Below are positions 9,110 through 17,335 of a DNA stretch of 35,693 nt, piece after piece. This stretch comes from Chloroflexota bacterium (GTDB lineage: Bacteria; Chloroflexota; Anaerolineae; JAAEKA01). The position numbers were made by a program, and so were the translations under genes. Each line of letters starts with the position of its first letter. Within the stretch, counting starts at the first letter, position 1. Below the pieces are notes generated by a model. That model made no database searches and was not told the origin of the DNA. It saw nothing but the letters and a program-made list of their open reading frames with translations. The stretch spans positions 1 through 35,693 of the forward strand of contig JAYELL010000063.1 in the NCBI GenBank assembly GCA_034717495.1. Direction: 5' to 3'.

Positions 9110-9432
9110 CCCTCCCCGCGTCCCCGCGCCTTCGCGTCCTCCGCTCCCTTCGCGCTTCGCGTCCTTTGTGACCCTTCGCGCCTTCGTGGTCCAAACCCTC
9201 CCCGCGTCCCCGCGCCTTCGCGTCCTCCGCATCCTTCGCGCTTCGCGCCCTTTGTGACCCTTCGCGCCTTCGTGGTCCAAACCCTTCGCGCCTTCGTGGT
9301 CCAAACCCTTCGCGCCTTCGTGGTCCAAACCCTTCGCGCCTTCGTGGTCCAAATCCTCCCCGCCTTCGTGGTCCAAACCCTCCCCGCGTCCCCGTGTCCT
9401 CCCTATCCTTCGCGCCTTCGTAGTCCAAACCC
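9110..9432. repeat. Tandem repeat field with 24-bp units
   Basis: Four perfect head-to-tail 24-bp units (starting ACCCTTCGCGCCTTCGTGG) occupy 9257-9280, 9281-9304, 9305-9328 and 9329-9352. A degenerate unit follows at 9353-9376, a partial one lies near 9403-9430, and another full copy is at 9171-9194. The 9171 and 9257 copies are 86 bp apart and sit in a larger repeated block. Because 24 is a multiple of 3, long false reading frames appear on both strands. The array overlaps the 3' end of the minus-strand gene that ends at 9403. Confidence 0.85.
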
Positions 9433-10068
9433 CTTCCGATTCCCTATCACAATCGTTCCGACGGCCTGAACCGCGTCCCTGTCATCCTCAAGGCTCGTTA
9501 GTTCATCCATCACCTGCTGCCACCACGTCAGGGCTCGCGGCTCCCGCGGTCCGTCCAGTTCCGCCTCGAACAGATCAGCCCCGGCTCGAACCGCCCGCAC
9601 GAAATCAAGGTATTCTTCCAGAAATTGATCGCGATAGGCAGGATCGCAGCCCTCGCTATCGAAGTGAAATCGAATTCCTTTCTCCTGCGAAAGACTCATC
9701 ACAAGCATCTGCCGGTCCGGCCCTTGCAGGGGAAAAATGACCAACTCCTGTGGATAACTCATACGGTCGATTTCGTTACCGATCCCGCCCGCCGCTCTGA
9801 GCATCCGGGCGACCAACCACGTCTCCACGCCGTCGGCAGCATGATAGATCTGATCCCAAAGTTGCAGGCACCCGCTTTCGGCAAGGCTTGTCCCAGGATC
9901 AGTCATCCAGCCCATGGCATAGTTTCCCACCGGCGCCGACTCCACCGGATGGAGGGTGTCCACAAAGGCCTGCACTCGGCCGTAGAGTTCGATGGCCGCT
10001 GCCTCGCGATCATCCGCCGGTTCCGGATCTTCGATTCCCAACGCGTGTTTTAATCTTTTTAGAAGCAT
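9403..10068 (-). CDS. Conserved-looking soluble protein, unknown function
   Basis: 221 residues from ATG 10068 (TTG 10071 is adjacent). It is acidic and soluble with no signal peptide or membrane segment. It contains WDQIYHAADGVETWL and a WWQQVMDEL segment near the end. I do not recognise a family. The last nine or so residues (KGFGLRRREG before the stop) are encoded by a unit of the neighbouring 24-bp repeat field, so the natural C-terminus may have been replaced when repeats spread. It is followed upstream on the same strand by a DUF4440-like gene after 46 bp. Confidence 0.6.
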   Translation of the reverse strand: MLLKRLKHALGIEDPEPADDREAAAIELYGRVQAFVDTLHPVESAPVGNYAMGWMTDPGTSLAESGCLQLWDQIYHAADGVETWLVARMLRAAGGIGNEIDRMSYPQELVIFPLQGPDRQMLVMSLSQEKGIRFHFDSEGCDPAYRDQFLEEYLDFVRAVRAGADLFEAELDGPREPRALTWWQQVMDELTSLEDDRDAVQAVGTIVIGNRKGFGLRRREG

Positions 10069-10114
10069 CAAAGAAGAACCAATACCACAGTAATTTACCA
10101 GCCTACCAATACAC

Positions 10115-10501
10115 CTACCCGCCCGGCGGCACCGACACCGCGGCTACCTGCTTCCAGACATCCTCCTCCAACCTGTAAACCGCCATGAAACGAGCAGTGT
10201 AGTCGAACGACTCCCCCGCGTTCTGCCCCTTGCCGCGCCAACGTCCTGTCAATATAGCCACATCCCCCATCAGTCTCACCTCATACTCATCACTTTGGGC
10301 GATCTCCCACCCTCGGTCGCCCGATCGATAGGAGATAAGCAGCTCATCCTTGCCAATCACCGAACCGTCGGCCTCGATCTGCATGAACTCGTCGGATAGA
10401 ATCGCCTCGATCGTGTCCATATCCAGGTCGAGATGGGCAGCCGCCCATCTTTTTTCGGTTTCGATGACACCAGCGATTTTTCGCTGATCATTTCGGGACA
10501 T
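10115..10501 (-). CDS. DUF4440 / SnoaL-like (NTF2 fold) protein
   Basis: 128 residues with the pattern of the NTF2-like DUF4440 family: an N-terminal helix with ETEKRWAAAHLDLDMD, then ILSDEFMQIEADGSVIGKDELL, and alternating strands ending in ARFMAVYRLEEDVWKQVAAVS. Members are small cone-shaped proteins, some enzymes and some ligand-binding, so the specific role cannot be given. Length matches the family. Start ATG 10501; GGAGAAAAG lies somewhat far upstream. It is between the unknown 221-residue gene and aqpZ, all on the minus strand. Confidence 0.75.
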   Translation of the reverse strand: MSRNDQRKIAGVIETEKRWAAAHLDLDMDTIEAILSDEFMQIEADGSVIGKDELLISYRSGDRGWEIAQSDEYEVRLMGDVAILTGRWRGKGQNAGESFDYTARFMAVYRLEEDVWKQVAAVSVPPGG

Positions 10502-10553
10502 CTTTTACAGTTCTTTTCTCCGGATCGCTCGCTCGACCTGATGGCGCCGAGCA

Positions 10554-11270
10554 CTATTCATCGGAAGTCGCTGGACCAGGTGCCTCCTGGCGCTCGCCCA
10601 CAAAACGATACAACAGAGCGCCCAGCACACCGCCAACGATCGGAGCAACCCAGAACAGCCAGAGCTGTTGGATGGCCCAGCCGCCCACGTAGATCGCTAC
10701 GCCGGTGCTCCTGGCTGGGTTCACCGACGTATTGGTCACAGGAATGCTGATGAGATGAATCAGGGTAAGCCCCAGGCCAATGGCCAGCGGGGCAAATCCC
10801 TGTGGCGCCCGATTATCAGTAGCACCCATGATGATGAATAGAAACATCATAGTCATGACAACCTCGGTCACCAGGGCCGACGTTAACGCATAACCGCCCG
10901 GTGAATGCTCGCCATAGCCATTGCTCGCGAAGCCATCAGCCACACTGAAATCTGCATTGCCACTGGCGATCACGTAGAGAACGCCCCCGGCTACTACGGC
11001 ACCGAGCACCTGTGCGACGATGTACGGCAACACCTGTTTGGCCGGAAAACGACCACCGCTCCAAAGTCCGATCGAGACCGCCGGGTTAAGATGGCACCCG
11101 GAAATATGCCCAATGGCATAAGCCATCGTCAGAACAGTAAGCCCGAACGCCAGAGCAACCCCCAGCCACCCGATGCCTACTTCGGGAAAGGACGCAGCAA
11201 GCACAGCGGCGCCACAGCCCCCCAAAACCAACCAAAACGTACCGATGAATTCTGCTCCATACTGTTTCAT
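10554..11270 (-). CDS. aqpZ: Aquaporin Z, water channel
   Basis: A 238-residue major intrinsic protein of the inner membrane that passes water. Both NPA boxes are present: HLNPAVSIG (Asn62-Ala64) and SVNPARSTG. The pore-filter residues match water-selective AqpZ rather than glycerol channels: Phe42 in the first half and the His, Thr and Arg of [16 protein letters not shown], which is nearly identical to the E. coli sequence. Six membrane helices and two half-helices fit the length. AAGGAG lies 7 nt before ATG 11270. The C-terminal tail is short and Pro/Glu-rich. Confidence 0.95.
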   Translation of the reverse strand: MKQYGAEFIGTFWLVLGGCGAAVLAASFPEVGIGWLGVALAFGLTVLTMAYAIGHISGCHLNPAVSIGLWSGGRFPAKQVLPYIVAQVLGAVVAGGVLYVIASGNADFSVADGFASNGYGEHSPGGYALTSALVTEVVMTMMFLFIIMGATDNRAPQGFAPLAIGLGLTLIHLISIPVTNTSVNPARSTGVAIYVGGWAIQQLWLFWVAPIVGGVLGALLYRFVGERQEAPGPATSDE

Positions 11271-11377
11271 TGAGTGGCTCCTTCCTCACTGTATCAGATT
11301 CGTTGTTAGCAATGATATTGTGAACAGTTGCATTCCCGCCGGCGCCGCCGCGGCATCGATTCTGACCGATTCACCAA

Positions 11378-13714
11378 TTAACCACTACCATTTCCCTTCC
11401 CCATCGCTTCCCACACCTTCTCACTGGTAATCGGCATGGAATCGATCTCGATCCCCAGCGCATCCCGCACAGCGTTGGCGATCGCGGGCGCGGTTGGCAC
11501 CATGGCATGCTCGCCGATGCCGCGCGCCCCAAAGGGCCCGTCGTCCTGGGGCACCTCCACGATGATCGTTTCAATATCGGATGGCGCATCGATGGCCGTG
11601 GCGATTCGATAGTCGGTGAAGTTGGGGTTCAATGGCTTGCCGTCGGCCATGATGATCTGTTCCAGCAGAGCAGTACTCATGCCCTGCACAGCGCCACCCT
11701 CCATCTGCGTGCGAACCATGTCCGGGTTGATAGCCTTGCCCACGTCGAAGGCCGCGCTGATGCGCACCACTTCCAGTTGACCCGTCTCCTCGTCCACCTC
11801 CACCTCGACCCCTTGGGCGCCGGTGGTGAAGTGGACCACAGCCCTCTTGCCCTGGCCGGTGTCAGGATCCAATGGGGTGACGTAGGTGGGCATGAAGCGT
11901 CCCTTGCCCAACACCGGCCCGCCGATCCAGGTGCCATCCGGTTTTTGCATGCCATACACCACGATGTCCTTGAGCGGAATCGATTCCTCAGTAGCATAGC
12001 TGACCACGTTGCCGTCGATGATGTCCATGTCGGCGAGATTCTCTCCCCACACCTCGGCGACCATGCTGATGATCTGGGTCCTGGCCTCGTCGGCAGCCCG
12101 CAGAATAGCATTGCCCATGCTCCAGGTAATGCGGCTGGCCACCGTTTGCCACTCATAGGGTGAATAATCGGTATCCACCGTGTTCACCCGCACATCCTCG
12201 ATGGGTACACCCAGCCCTTCGGCGGCCAGCTGTGCCGCGATGGTCAGCGTACCCTGACCCATGTCGACACCACCTACATTGACCAGGCAGGTACCATCCT
12301 CGTTGAAGCGAATCGTGGCTGCTGACCCGGGATTGGGCGGCATGGCAGGCGCTTTCCACATGGCGGCAATGCCCTTACCGCGCCGCTTGTGAGGTGCCGA
12401 GGGCCGGGCCGGCTTACCCCATTCGATAGCCTCGGCCGCCTTGCTGATGCACTGACTGAGCCCGGTGGCATGCATGATCATGCCCGTTACCGTCTCATCC
12501 CCCTCCTTCAGGCAGTTCAACAGGCGTACTTCCACCGGGTCCAACTCAAGTTGTGTCGCCATGCGATCGATGTGTTGTTCGATGGCCCAGTGGATCTCCG
12601 GCATGCCGAAACCGCGCATGGCGCCGCCGATCGGATGATTGGTATAGACGCAATAGGAGTCGGCGTGCACGTTGGGCACCAGGTAAGGACCGGTGGAGCT
12701 GTAGCCGGCCGCACGGGTGATATTGACGCCATACTCGGTATAGGCGCCGCCGTCCCAGTAATAGGTGTTCTGCATGGCAGTGATCCGCCCATCGTCGGTC
12801 ATGCCCATCCTGATATAGGCCACCAGACCCTGGCGCACAAAGGTCGTGTAAAACTCCTCTGCCCGGGACATCACCAGTTTGACCGGGCGGCCCCTGGCCT
12901 GCATCGCCATGATCACACAGGCGCCCTCCATGCTGACCCCCGCCTTGGCGCCGAAGCCGCCCCCCACGTAAGGGGTGATCACCCGCAGTTTGCTGTGGCC
13001 GATGCCCAGGCTCTTGGCTATCAGGTTGCGCTGAGCAAAAGGAGACTGGCTACTGCTCCAGAGGGTGATCTTTCCATTGCCGTCTATCTGGGCAACGGCG
13101 CCGTGAGTCTCCAGGGGCACATGCTGCACGTGAGGCACCCGATAGCTATGCTCGTAGATATGGTCGGCTTCCTGCCAACCAGCTTCCATGTCCCCCTTGC
13201 GCACTTTGAACCAGTTGCTGATGTTGGTGCCCGGCTGGCGGAAGATGAAAGGAGCACACTGGTAGTCTCCCAGGCCCGGATGGATCAACGGCGCCTCAGC
13301 GCTGGCTCCAAACTCCGGATCGAAGACGCCCGGTAGCTCCTCGTAGGTCACCTCAATCAAGCTGACCGCTTTTTCGGCCAGTTCGGGCGTGTCGGCAGCC
13401 ACGCCGGCCACCGGTTCACCGACGAAGCGAACCCGGTCCACAGCGAAGGTCGGACGATCGGACAGATAGAGGCCGGTCAGACCGGGAAAATCCTGTCCGG
13501 TCACCACTACCCGCACGCCAGGCAGCGCCCTGGCCTTGCTGGTATCGATACCCGTGATGAAGCCGTGCGCGATGGGACTGCGCTTCAGCCGGCCATGCAA
13601 CAGGTTGGAACCAAACTGCATGTCGTCCACATACTGGGCGGTGCCGGTCACCTTCGCCTTGCTTTCCACCCTGGGAAACGATTGACCGACAATGGTTGTT
13701 TTTTTGATCGCCAC
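11378..13714 (-). CDS. Molybdenum hydroxylase large subunit (xanthine/aldehyde dehydrogenase family)
   Basis: The molybdopterin-binding catalytic subunit of a three-part hydroxylase that oxidises a carbon atom using water. GTG 13714 is the best start because AAAGGAG lies 7 nt upstream, giving 778 residues; a longer frame to 13780 runs into intergenic repeat. Visible features: the a/b hammerhead domain (TGTAQYVDDM), the cofactor-binding loops YVGGGFGAKAG and GGAMRGFGMPE, and the active-site Glu in ARGIGEHAMVPTAPA near the end. The CO-dehydrogenase signature with AYxCSFR is absent (AMRGFG instead), so CO is unlikely to be the substrate. It is last in an FAD / FeS / Mo operon. Purine, aldehyde or N-heterocycle are all possible substrates. 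Confidence 0.9.
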   Translation of the reverse strand: MAIKKTTIVGQSFPRVESKAKVTGTAQYVDDMQFGSNLLHGRLKRSPIAHGFITGIDTSKARALPGVRVVVTGQDFPGLTGLYLSDRPTFAVDRVRFVGEPVAGVAADTPELAEKAVSLIEVTYEELPGVFDPEFGASAEAPLIHPGLGDYQCAPFIFRQPGTNISNWFKVRKGDMEAGWQEADHIYEHSYRVPHVQHVPLETHGAVAQIDGNGKITLWSSSQSPFAQRNLIAKSLGIGHSKLRVITPYVGGGFGAKAGVSMEGACVIMAMQARGRPVKLVMSRAEEFYTTFVRQGLVAYIRMGMTDDGRITAMQNTYYWDGGAYTEYGVNITRAAGYSSTGPYLVPNVHADSYCVYTNHPIGGAMRGFGMPEIHWAIEQHIDRMATQLELDPVEVRLLNCLKEGDETVTGMIMHATGLSQCISKAAEAIEWGKPARPSAPHKRRGKGIAAMWKAPAMPPNPGSAATIRFNEDGTCLVNVGGVDMGQGTLTIAAQLAAEGLGVPIEDVRVNTVDTDYSPYEWQTVASRITWSMGNAILRAADEARTQIISMVAEVWGENLADMDIIDGNVVSYATEESIPLKDIVVYGMQKPDGTWIGGPVLGKGRFMPTYVTPLDPDTGQGKRAVVHFTTGAQGVEVEVDEETGQLEVVRISAAFDVGKAINPDMVRTQMEGGAVQGMSTALLEQIIMADGKPLNPNFTDYRIATAIDAPSDIETIIVEVPQDDGPFGARGIGEHAMVPTAPAIANAVRDALGIEIDSMPITSEKVWEAMGKGNGSG

Positions 13715-13811
13715 ACTACTCTCCTTTACCAATTGTCGATTGTCGACGGCCAGATCAGCAGGCTGGCCCCTCATTGACAATTGACCATTGGCTATTGACC
13801 GTTGACCATTA
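13715..13811. repeat. Intergenic CAATTGACCATTGGC-type repeat within the hydroxylase operon
   Basis: The gap between the FeS and Mo subunit genes holds near-repeats of TTGACCATT and CAATTGTC words (13730-13811). The same kind of string (ATTGGCAATTGACTATTAG) occurs at about 24683-24701. The last codons of the FeS-subunit gene lie inside this element. Confidence 0.5.
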
Positions 13812-14268
13812 GTCTGCCTGCCTCCCGCACCGCGTCCACGATCCGGGTATATCCGGTACAGCGACAGAGATTGCCCACCAACCCTTCCCGGATCTCCCGG
13901 TCACTGGGCGTTGGTGTGCGCTGCAATAGCGCGTGGGCTGCCATCAAAACACCCGGGGTGCAGAAACCACACTGCGTGCCGCCCAGATCGATCATCGCCT
14001 GTTGCACCGGCGCCAGCTTCTCGCCCAGGGCCAGACCCTCCACCGTGGTGATCTCATGGCCATCGGCTTCGACGCCCAGCACCAGGCAGGAGTTCACCGG
14101 CTCGCCGTCGAAGAGCACTGTGCAAGCTCCACACTCCCCTTCCGAGCAACCGTTTTTTGTGCCTGTCAGCACCAACTGCTCCCGCAACACACGCAGCAAC
14201 GTGTGGTGCGACTCCACCACGATCGCATAGGCTTCGCCGTTGACTGAAAAATCGATTTCGTTTTTCAT
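13792..14268 (-). CDS. Molybdenum hydroxylase 2Fe-2S subunit
   Basis: The small iron-sulfur subunit that carries electrons from the Mo site to FAD. From ATG 14268 it is 158 residues; GGAG sits 5 nt upstream, while the GTG at 14274 overlaps that site. The N-terminal plant-ferredoxin domain has CSEGECGACTVLFDGEPVNS plus a following Cys, and the C-terminal helical domain has CGFCTPG and CRCTGY, supplying all eight cluster cysteines. The length fits the family. It lies between the FAD and Mo subunit genes. The final residues MVNGQ come from a dispersed intergenic repeat. Confidence 0.93.
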   Translation of the reverse strand: MKNEIDFSVNGEAYAIVVESHHTLLRVLREQLVLTGTKNGCSEGECGACTVLFDGEPVNSCLVLGVEADGHEITTVEGLALGEKLAPVQQAMIDLGGTQCGFCTPGVLMAAHALLQRTPTPSDREIREGLVGNLCRCTGYTRIVDAVREAGRLMVNGQ

Positions 14269-14274
14269 TCTCAC

Positions 14275-14476
14275 TCCGTTCGGATTATGTGAAATGTCAT
14301 CATGTCACCATGCGCCCTTCAGAAGATGGTGTTCGGTAATCGGAAATCGGTGATCCGATGGGATCGACGCGGTTCAGGATCGGGTTACCGATTACCGGTA
14401 ACGGATTACCCGGATTGCGCCTCCGACCCTCGTGGCATGGTGAAACGAAGTCCCGGAGGGCGGAGCCCGTAGTGGA
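14275..14476. repeat. Intergenic repeats between FAD and FeS subunit genes
   Basis: There is no gene here. 14288-14312 has the octamer-phased ATGTCATCATGTCACCATG type; 14333-14412 has alternating CGGTAATCGGAAATCGG / GGATTACC words that can fold back on each other (ATTACCGGTAACGG core); 14446-14475 has CGAAGTCCCGGAGGG followed by CGGAGCCCGTAGTGGATTA, shared in part with 8989. Confidence 0.5.
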
Positions 14477-15346
14477 TTATGACATCGTGACATTCAGTAT
14501 CTTCTCGACACTACGCCGCGTCAACACCCGAACCATATCCCGGCGATAAACCGCGCTCGCGCGGATGTCGTCGATTGGTTTCGAAGCTTCTGCTGCCGCC
14601 CGGGCCGCCGCTGCCACACCCTCGGATGAGCTATCGCGGGCCAGCAGGTTCTCCGCCTCCGTGGCGCGAAGGGGCGTGGGGGCAACCGAACCTAGCGTTA
14701 TCCGCCATGAAGCCCCGGAGTTGGCATCGCCGTCGGGCCAGCCCAGGACAGCAACGTTCATCACTGAGATGTCGCCGACTGTCGTGCGGCCCAGCTTGTG
14801 CCAGCATCCAACGGCGCCCGTCGGAGGAGGAGGCAAAAGGATCGCCGTTAATAATTCGCCTGCCTGCAATGCTGTCGCACCCGGGCCCAGAAAAAACGCC
14901 TCCAGGGGCATTTCACGAGTTCCTGCCGGCCCGAAAAGCTCGATACTGGCGCCGTAACAGATAAGGGCAGGCGCGCTGTCCGCGGCCGGCGATCCGTTGC
15001 AGAGATTGCCGCCCATCGTGGCGCGGTTGCGCAACTGGTAGGAGGCCACCGAGCGGCAGGCGTCTGCCAGCAGGGGATAGCGCTCTACCACCAGGGGATC
15101 TACCACCACCTGGTTCATGGTCGCCGCCGCCCCGATACGCAGGCCCCCACTGCCGCCAGATGCTATCTCGCGAAAGCCGGGAATCTTTTTGACATCGATC
15201 AAAACAGCCGGAGCCAGGAATCCCCGTTCGATCCGGATCAACAGGTCGGTTGCCCCGGCCACTATCTTCGCCTTGCCATTGTATTGGATCAAAAGCCGGC
15301 TGGCCTCTTCGATCGATTGAGCCTGGTAATAATCGAAAGGTTGCAA
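14477..15346 (-). CDS. Molybdenum hydroxylase FAD-binding subunit
   Basis: 289 residues, the medium subunit that passes electrons from the iron-sulfur subunit to an external acceptor. FAD-binding motifs of the family are clear: AGATDLL and TMGGNLCNGSPAADS. The C-terminal CO-dehydrogenase flavoprotein domain follows (LGSVAPTPLRA). It starts at TTG 15346 with a strong AGGAGG 7 nt upstream and is first in the operon, followed by the FeS and Mo subunits. The last residues (NVTMS) are encoded by an ATGTCA-type repeat. No molybdenum-cofactor maturation gene lies nearby in the window. Confidence 0.92.
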   Translation of the reverse strand: MQPFDYYQAQSIEEASRLLIQYNGKAKIVAGATDLLIRIERGFLAPAVLIDVKKIPGFREIASGGSGGLRIGAAATMNQVVVDPLVVERYPLLADACRSVASYQLRNRATMGGNLCNGSPAADSAPALICYGASIELFGPAGTREMPLEAFFLGPGATALQAGELLTAILLPPPPTGAVGCWHKLGRTTVGDISVMNVAVLGWPDGDANSGASWRITLGSVAPTPLRATEAENLLARDSSSEGVAAAARAAAEASKPIDDIRASAVYRRDMVRVLTRRSVEKILNVTMS

Positions 15347-15371
15347 GATGCTAACCTCCTGAATCGAGCTA

Positions 15372-15563
15372 AAAATGGTGTTCTGTCATTGCGACGCTAC
15401 ATCGGCAGATGTGCAGGCCAAGCCCGCCAGCGAGAGGTGTGAGCCAGTTGCCCATCCAACGCCGCAGGATGCGCCCGAATAAGATACTCGCTGTTGTGTC
15501 GCTCCCGCGAAAGCGGCAGCCCAGGAGTTCACGCCATGGATCCCCGCCTACGCGGGTTCAATA
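15372..15563. repeat. CATTGCGA-type repeat and REP-like double hairpin
   Basis: 15385-15440 carries GTCATTGCGACGC followed by CGAGAGGTGTGAGC, both shared with the 21956-22130 element. 15501-15556 is a REP-like unit with two short hairpins: CCGC-GAAA-GCGG (15505-15516) and CCCGC-CTAC-GCGGG (15543-15556), separated by GCCATGGATC. This CCGCGAAAGCGG ... TGGATCCCCGC arrangement is common as dispersed repeats in bacterial genomes. It contains the end of the next minus-strand gene. Confidence 0.65.
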
Positions 15564-15969
15564 CGAACAGCAACGCCGATGCATAGGCGCCGCTGGCGCT
15601 AAAATCCTCGAATGACAACGATTCTCCTCGATAGTGGATGTCACAACGGTAGCCAAATTGGGTGGTGCCCAACACCAGGGCCGGCTGGTTTTCACCCAAC
15701 AAACGCTCTTCCAACATCTCCCGCAGCTGGTCTTCCCGGGGAATCCACACCACCTCTGTCACGAAGATGTGGTCGAGCGCCCATTCCACCGTGCCGTGGA
15801 AGGTGATGGCCAGCTTGCCGCGGATCGGTTCGGCCATAATCGTCATATTATTGATGACAAACACCTGATCCGTAAACCCCTCCATGGGAAGAGTGAAAAA
15901 ATCGAGCACGGTTGGCTGCCAGGCAAGGCCAGCGTCCTTTAGATCCTGTGCCACTGTCAGTGTTAGCAT
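15529..15969 (-). CDS. Soluble protein, unknown function
   Basis: 146 residues from ATG 15969 (start chosen because MLTLTVAQDL follows GAGGAACGGAG; a start at 15999 would overlap the neighbouring gene). Mixed alpha/beta composition without membrane segments: an N-terminal LKDAGLAWQPTVLDFF, a strand-rich centre (VFVINNMTIM, LAITFHGTVEWAL) and FGYRCDIHYRGES. No family recognised. The final residues NPRRRGSMA and the stop lie inside the REP-like repeat, so the original C-terminus may be lost or extended. It probably forms a pair with the 62-residue gene 19 bp upstream. Confidence 0.6.
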   Translation of the reverse strand: MLTLTVAQDLKDAGLAWQPTVLDFFTLPMEGFTDQVFVINNMTIMAEPIRGKLAITFHGTVEWALDHIFVTEVVWIPREDQLREMLEERLLGENQPALVLGTTQFGYRCDIHYRGESLSFEDFSASGAYASALLFVLNPRRRGSMA

Positions 15970-15988
15970 CTCCGTTCCTCGCCTGATC

Positions 15989-16177
15989 CTATTGCTCAAG
16001 CAGCCGGATGCGTTTTCGATTGGTGACGAACCAGGTCCCGCCGGCCGCCCTTACCCATAGCCCAGGATGTTCGCAGGCCAGCACTTCCCCTGCATACCAG
16101 CCACCGGCACCGGCGACCTTCAGCAGAATCTCCACCTGATCTCCCGGATTGTACAATTCCGTCAGTCGCTCTGGCAT
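15989..16177 (-). CDS. Small 62-residue protein, possible SH3-like fold
   Basis: From ATG 16177, 62 residues: a strand-rich pattern (DQVEILLKV, WYAGEVLACEHPGLWVRA, TWFVTNRKRIRLLEQ) that resembles a small SH3-like barrel. Longer starts (16201, 16288) would overlap the phzF-family gene. No catalytic residues are obvious. It stops 19 bp before the 146-residue gene on the same strand, suggesting the two are translated together. The function is unknown. Confidence 0.5.
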   Translation of the reverse strand: MPERLTELYNPGDQVEILLKVAGAGGWYAGEVLACEHPGLWVRAAGGTWFVTNRKRIRLLEQ

Positions 16178-16230
16178 GCACCAACCGCCAGGATCGACCA
16201 TCGACAAACAACCACCAATGACCCTCCGCC

Positions 16231-17172
16231 TCACTCTCGCCAGAAAAACACACCCGACATGACCGGTACGACGTCGCCGCTGACCCACACCATGCTGATC
16301 TCCTCCGGGGATCCTTCTATCTCGATCGTCACTTTGCTGGGACGCTTCATCTCGATGCCTTGTTCCGTTACGATAGTTGTGACGGGAGGCGACGCAGAAA
16401 CCAGTTGGTGATGCACCAGATAGGAGGCCATACCTCCGCTGGCGGAGCCTGTCGCCGGGTCCTCAAGAATGCCATGGTGAGGCGCAAAAAACCGCATATG
16501 AACATCGCGGTCTTCATACATTGTTTCCAGGCTGAAGACCGCCACATCGGCGCCTTCCAAACCCATCTCGCAACACACCTTGCCTAATTCTGCCGCGTCG
16601 ATTTGCAGCACGTCGATCCCGCTAACGATCGCCAAGCTGTTTACGGGCACGAAAAGCTGGGGGTACCCTGTCGATACCACCTGAACTGGTTTGCCCGTAT
16701 CGACAATGGCGTGGAAAGGAATCTGGAGGGCCTGGGCCAGTCGTCGTGCCTGCGACTGGGTTGCCGTTGCCCGGAACTGCGGCGCCTGGTGTGCGGTCAC
16801 CACGCGATCAACCTCGCCCGAGCGAACATGCAGATGCCCGGAGCGTAAACCCACGCCCAGTTCAAATGTAACAGTGGTTGTCGGTTCCTCCAATGGCACG
16901 CGGCCGAGATCGGCCAATACCCAGTGGGTGCCCACCAGGGGATGCCCCGCAAAGGGAATCTCGGCAACCGGCGTGAATATCCGGACTTTGAAGTCCGCCT
17001 GAGCGCTGTCCGGAGGAAATACGAAGGTAGTTTCGGAGAGATTGAGCTCAAGGGCCAGCTGCTGCATTTCCTTCCTGGTCAATCCGGCCGCGTCGGGGAA
17101 AACGGCCAGCGGATTGCCCCCAAAGGGCCTGTCGCAGAAGACATCGACCTGGTAGAATCGTATGGGTACCAT
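16231..17172 (-). CDS. PhzF-family isomerase/epimerase-like protein
   Basis: 313 residues matching the PhzF fold (two diaminopimelate-epimerase-like halves). The catalytic Glu47 in NLSET, the first-half EIPFAGHP motif and the second-half DPATGSA motif are all present, as in isomerases of the phenazine pathway. No other phenazine gene is in the window, so the substrate is probably different and unknown. Length is slightly above the family's usual 280-300. ATG 17172; the ribosome site is weak. It lies downstream of the RRM gene on the same strand but a hairpin separates them. Confidence 0.9.
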   Translation of the reverse strand: MVPIRFYQVDVFCDRPFGGNPLAVFPDAAGLTRKEMQQLALELNLSETTFVFPPDSAQADFKVRIFTPVAEIPFAGHPLVGTHWVLADLGRVPLEEPTTTVTFELGVGLRSGHLHVRSGEVDRVVTAHQAPQFRATATQSQARRLAQALQIPFHAIVDTGKPVQVVSTGYPQLFVPVNSLAIVSGIDVLQIDAAELGKVCCEMGLEGADVAVFSLETMYEDRDVHMRFFAPHHGILEDPATGSASGGMASYLVHHQLVSASPPVTTIVTEQGIEMKRPSKVTIEIEGSPEEISMVWVSGDVVPVMSGVFFWRE

Positions 17173-17202
17173 GAGTCACGCGAATCACAAGCATGAAACC
17201 AG

Positions 17203-17244
17203 ACAGGCCGTGAGCGACCTCTTTGACGGTCACGCACGGCCTGT
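17203..17244 (-). terminator. Possible hairpin terminator between RRM gene and phzF-family gene
   Basis: Perfect 10-bp inverted repeat ACAGGCCGTG (17203-17212) / CACGGCCTGT (17235-17244) with an inner GACC/GGTC pair (17216-17219 / 17228-17231). On the minus strand it lies downstream of the RRM gene. The following T-tract is poor (TCTGGTTTC), so termination is uncertain. A second 7-bp hairpin (GCCGGCT-ACAA-AGCCGGC, 17311-17328) sits directly after the RRM stop. Confidence 0.4.
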
Positions 17245-17335
17245 GTTACGATCAGTTCTGGACACCGGCAGATCGAGGTTTCAAGGTCCGAATCGGCCCT
17301 GCACCCCGTCGCCGGCTACAAAGCCGGCTTCGAAA

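Noticed and set aside
9257-9376. CRISPR-like array
   Set aside because: Units of 24 bp touch each other directly with no unique spacers, and no cas genes are nearby; it is a simple tandem repeat.
8447-9469. 340-codon plus-strand frame and overlapping minus-strand frames through the repeats
   Set aside because: They overlap the real membrane-protein gene in another frame and stay open only because the repeat unit is 24 bp.
11378-13714. Carbon monoxide dehydrogenase large subunit (CoxL)
   Set aside because: The AYxCSFR active-site loop is absent; AMRGFG is present instead.
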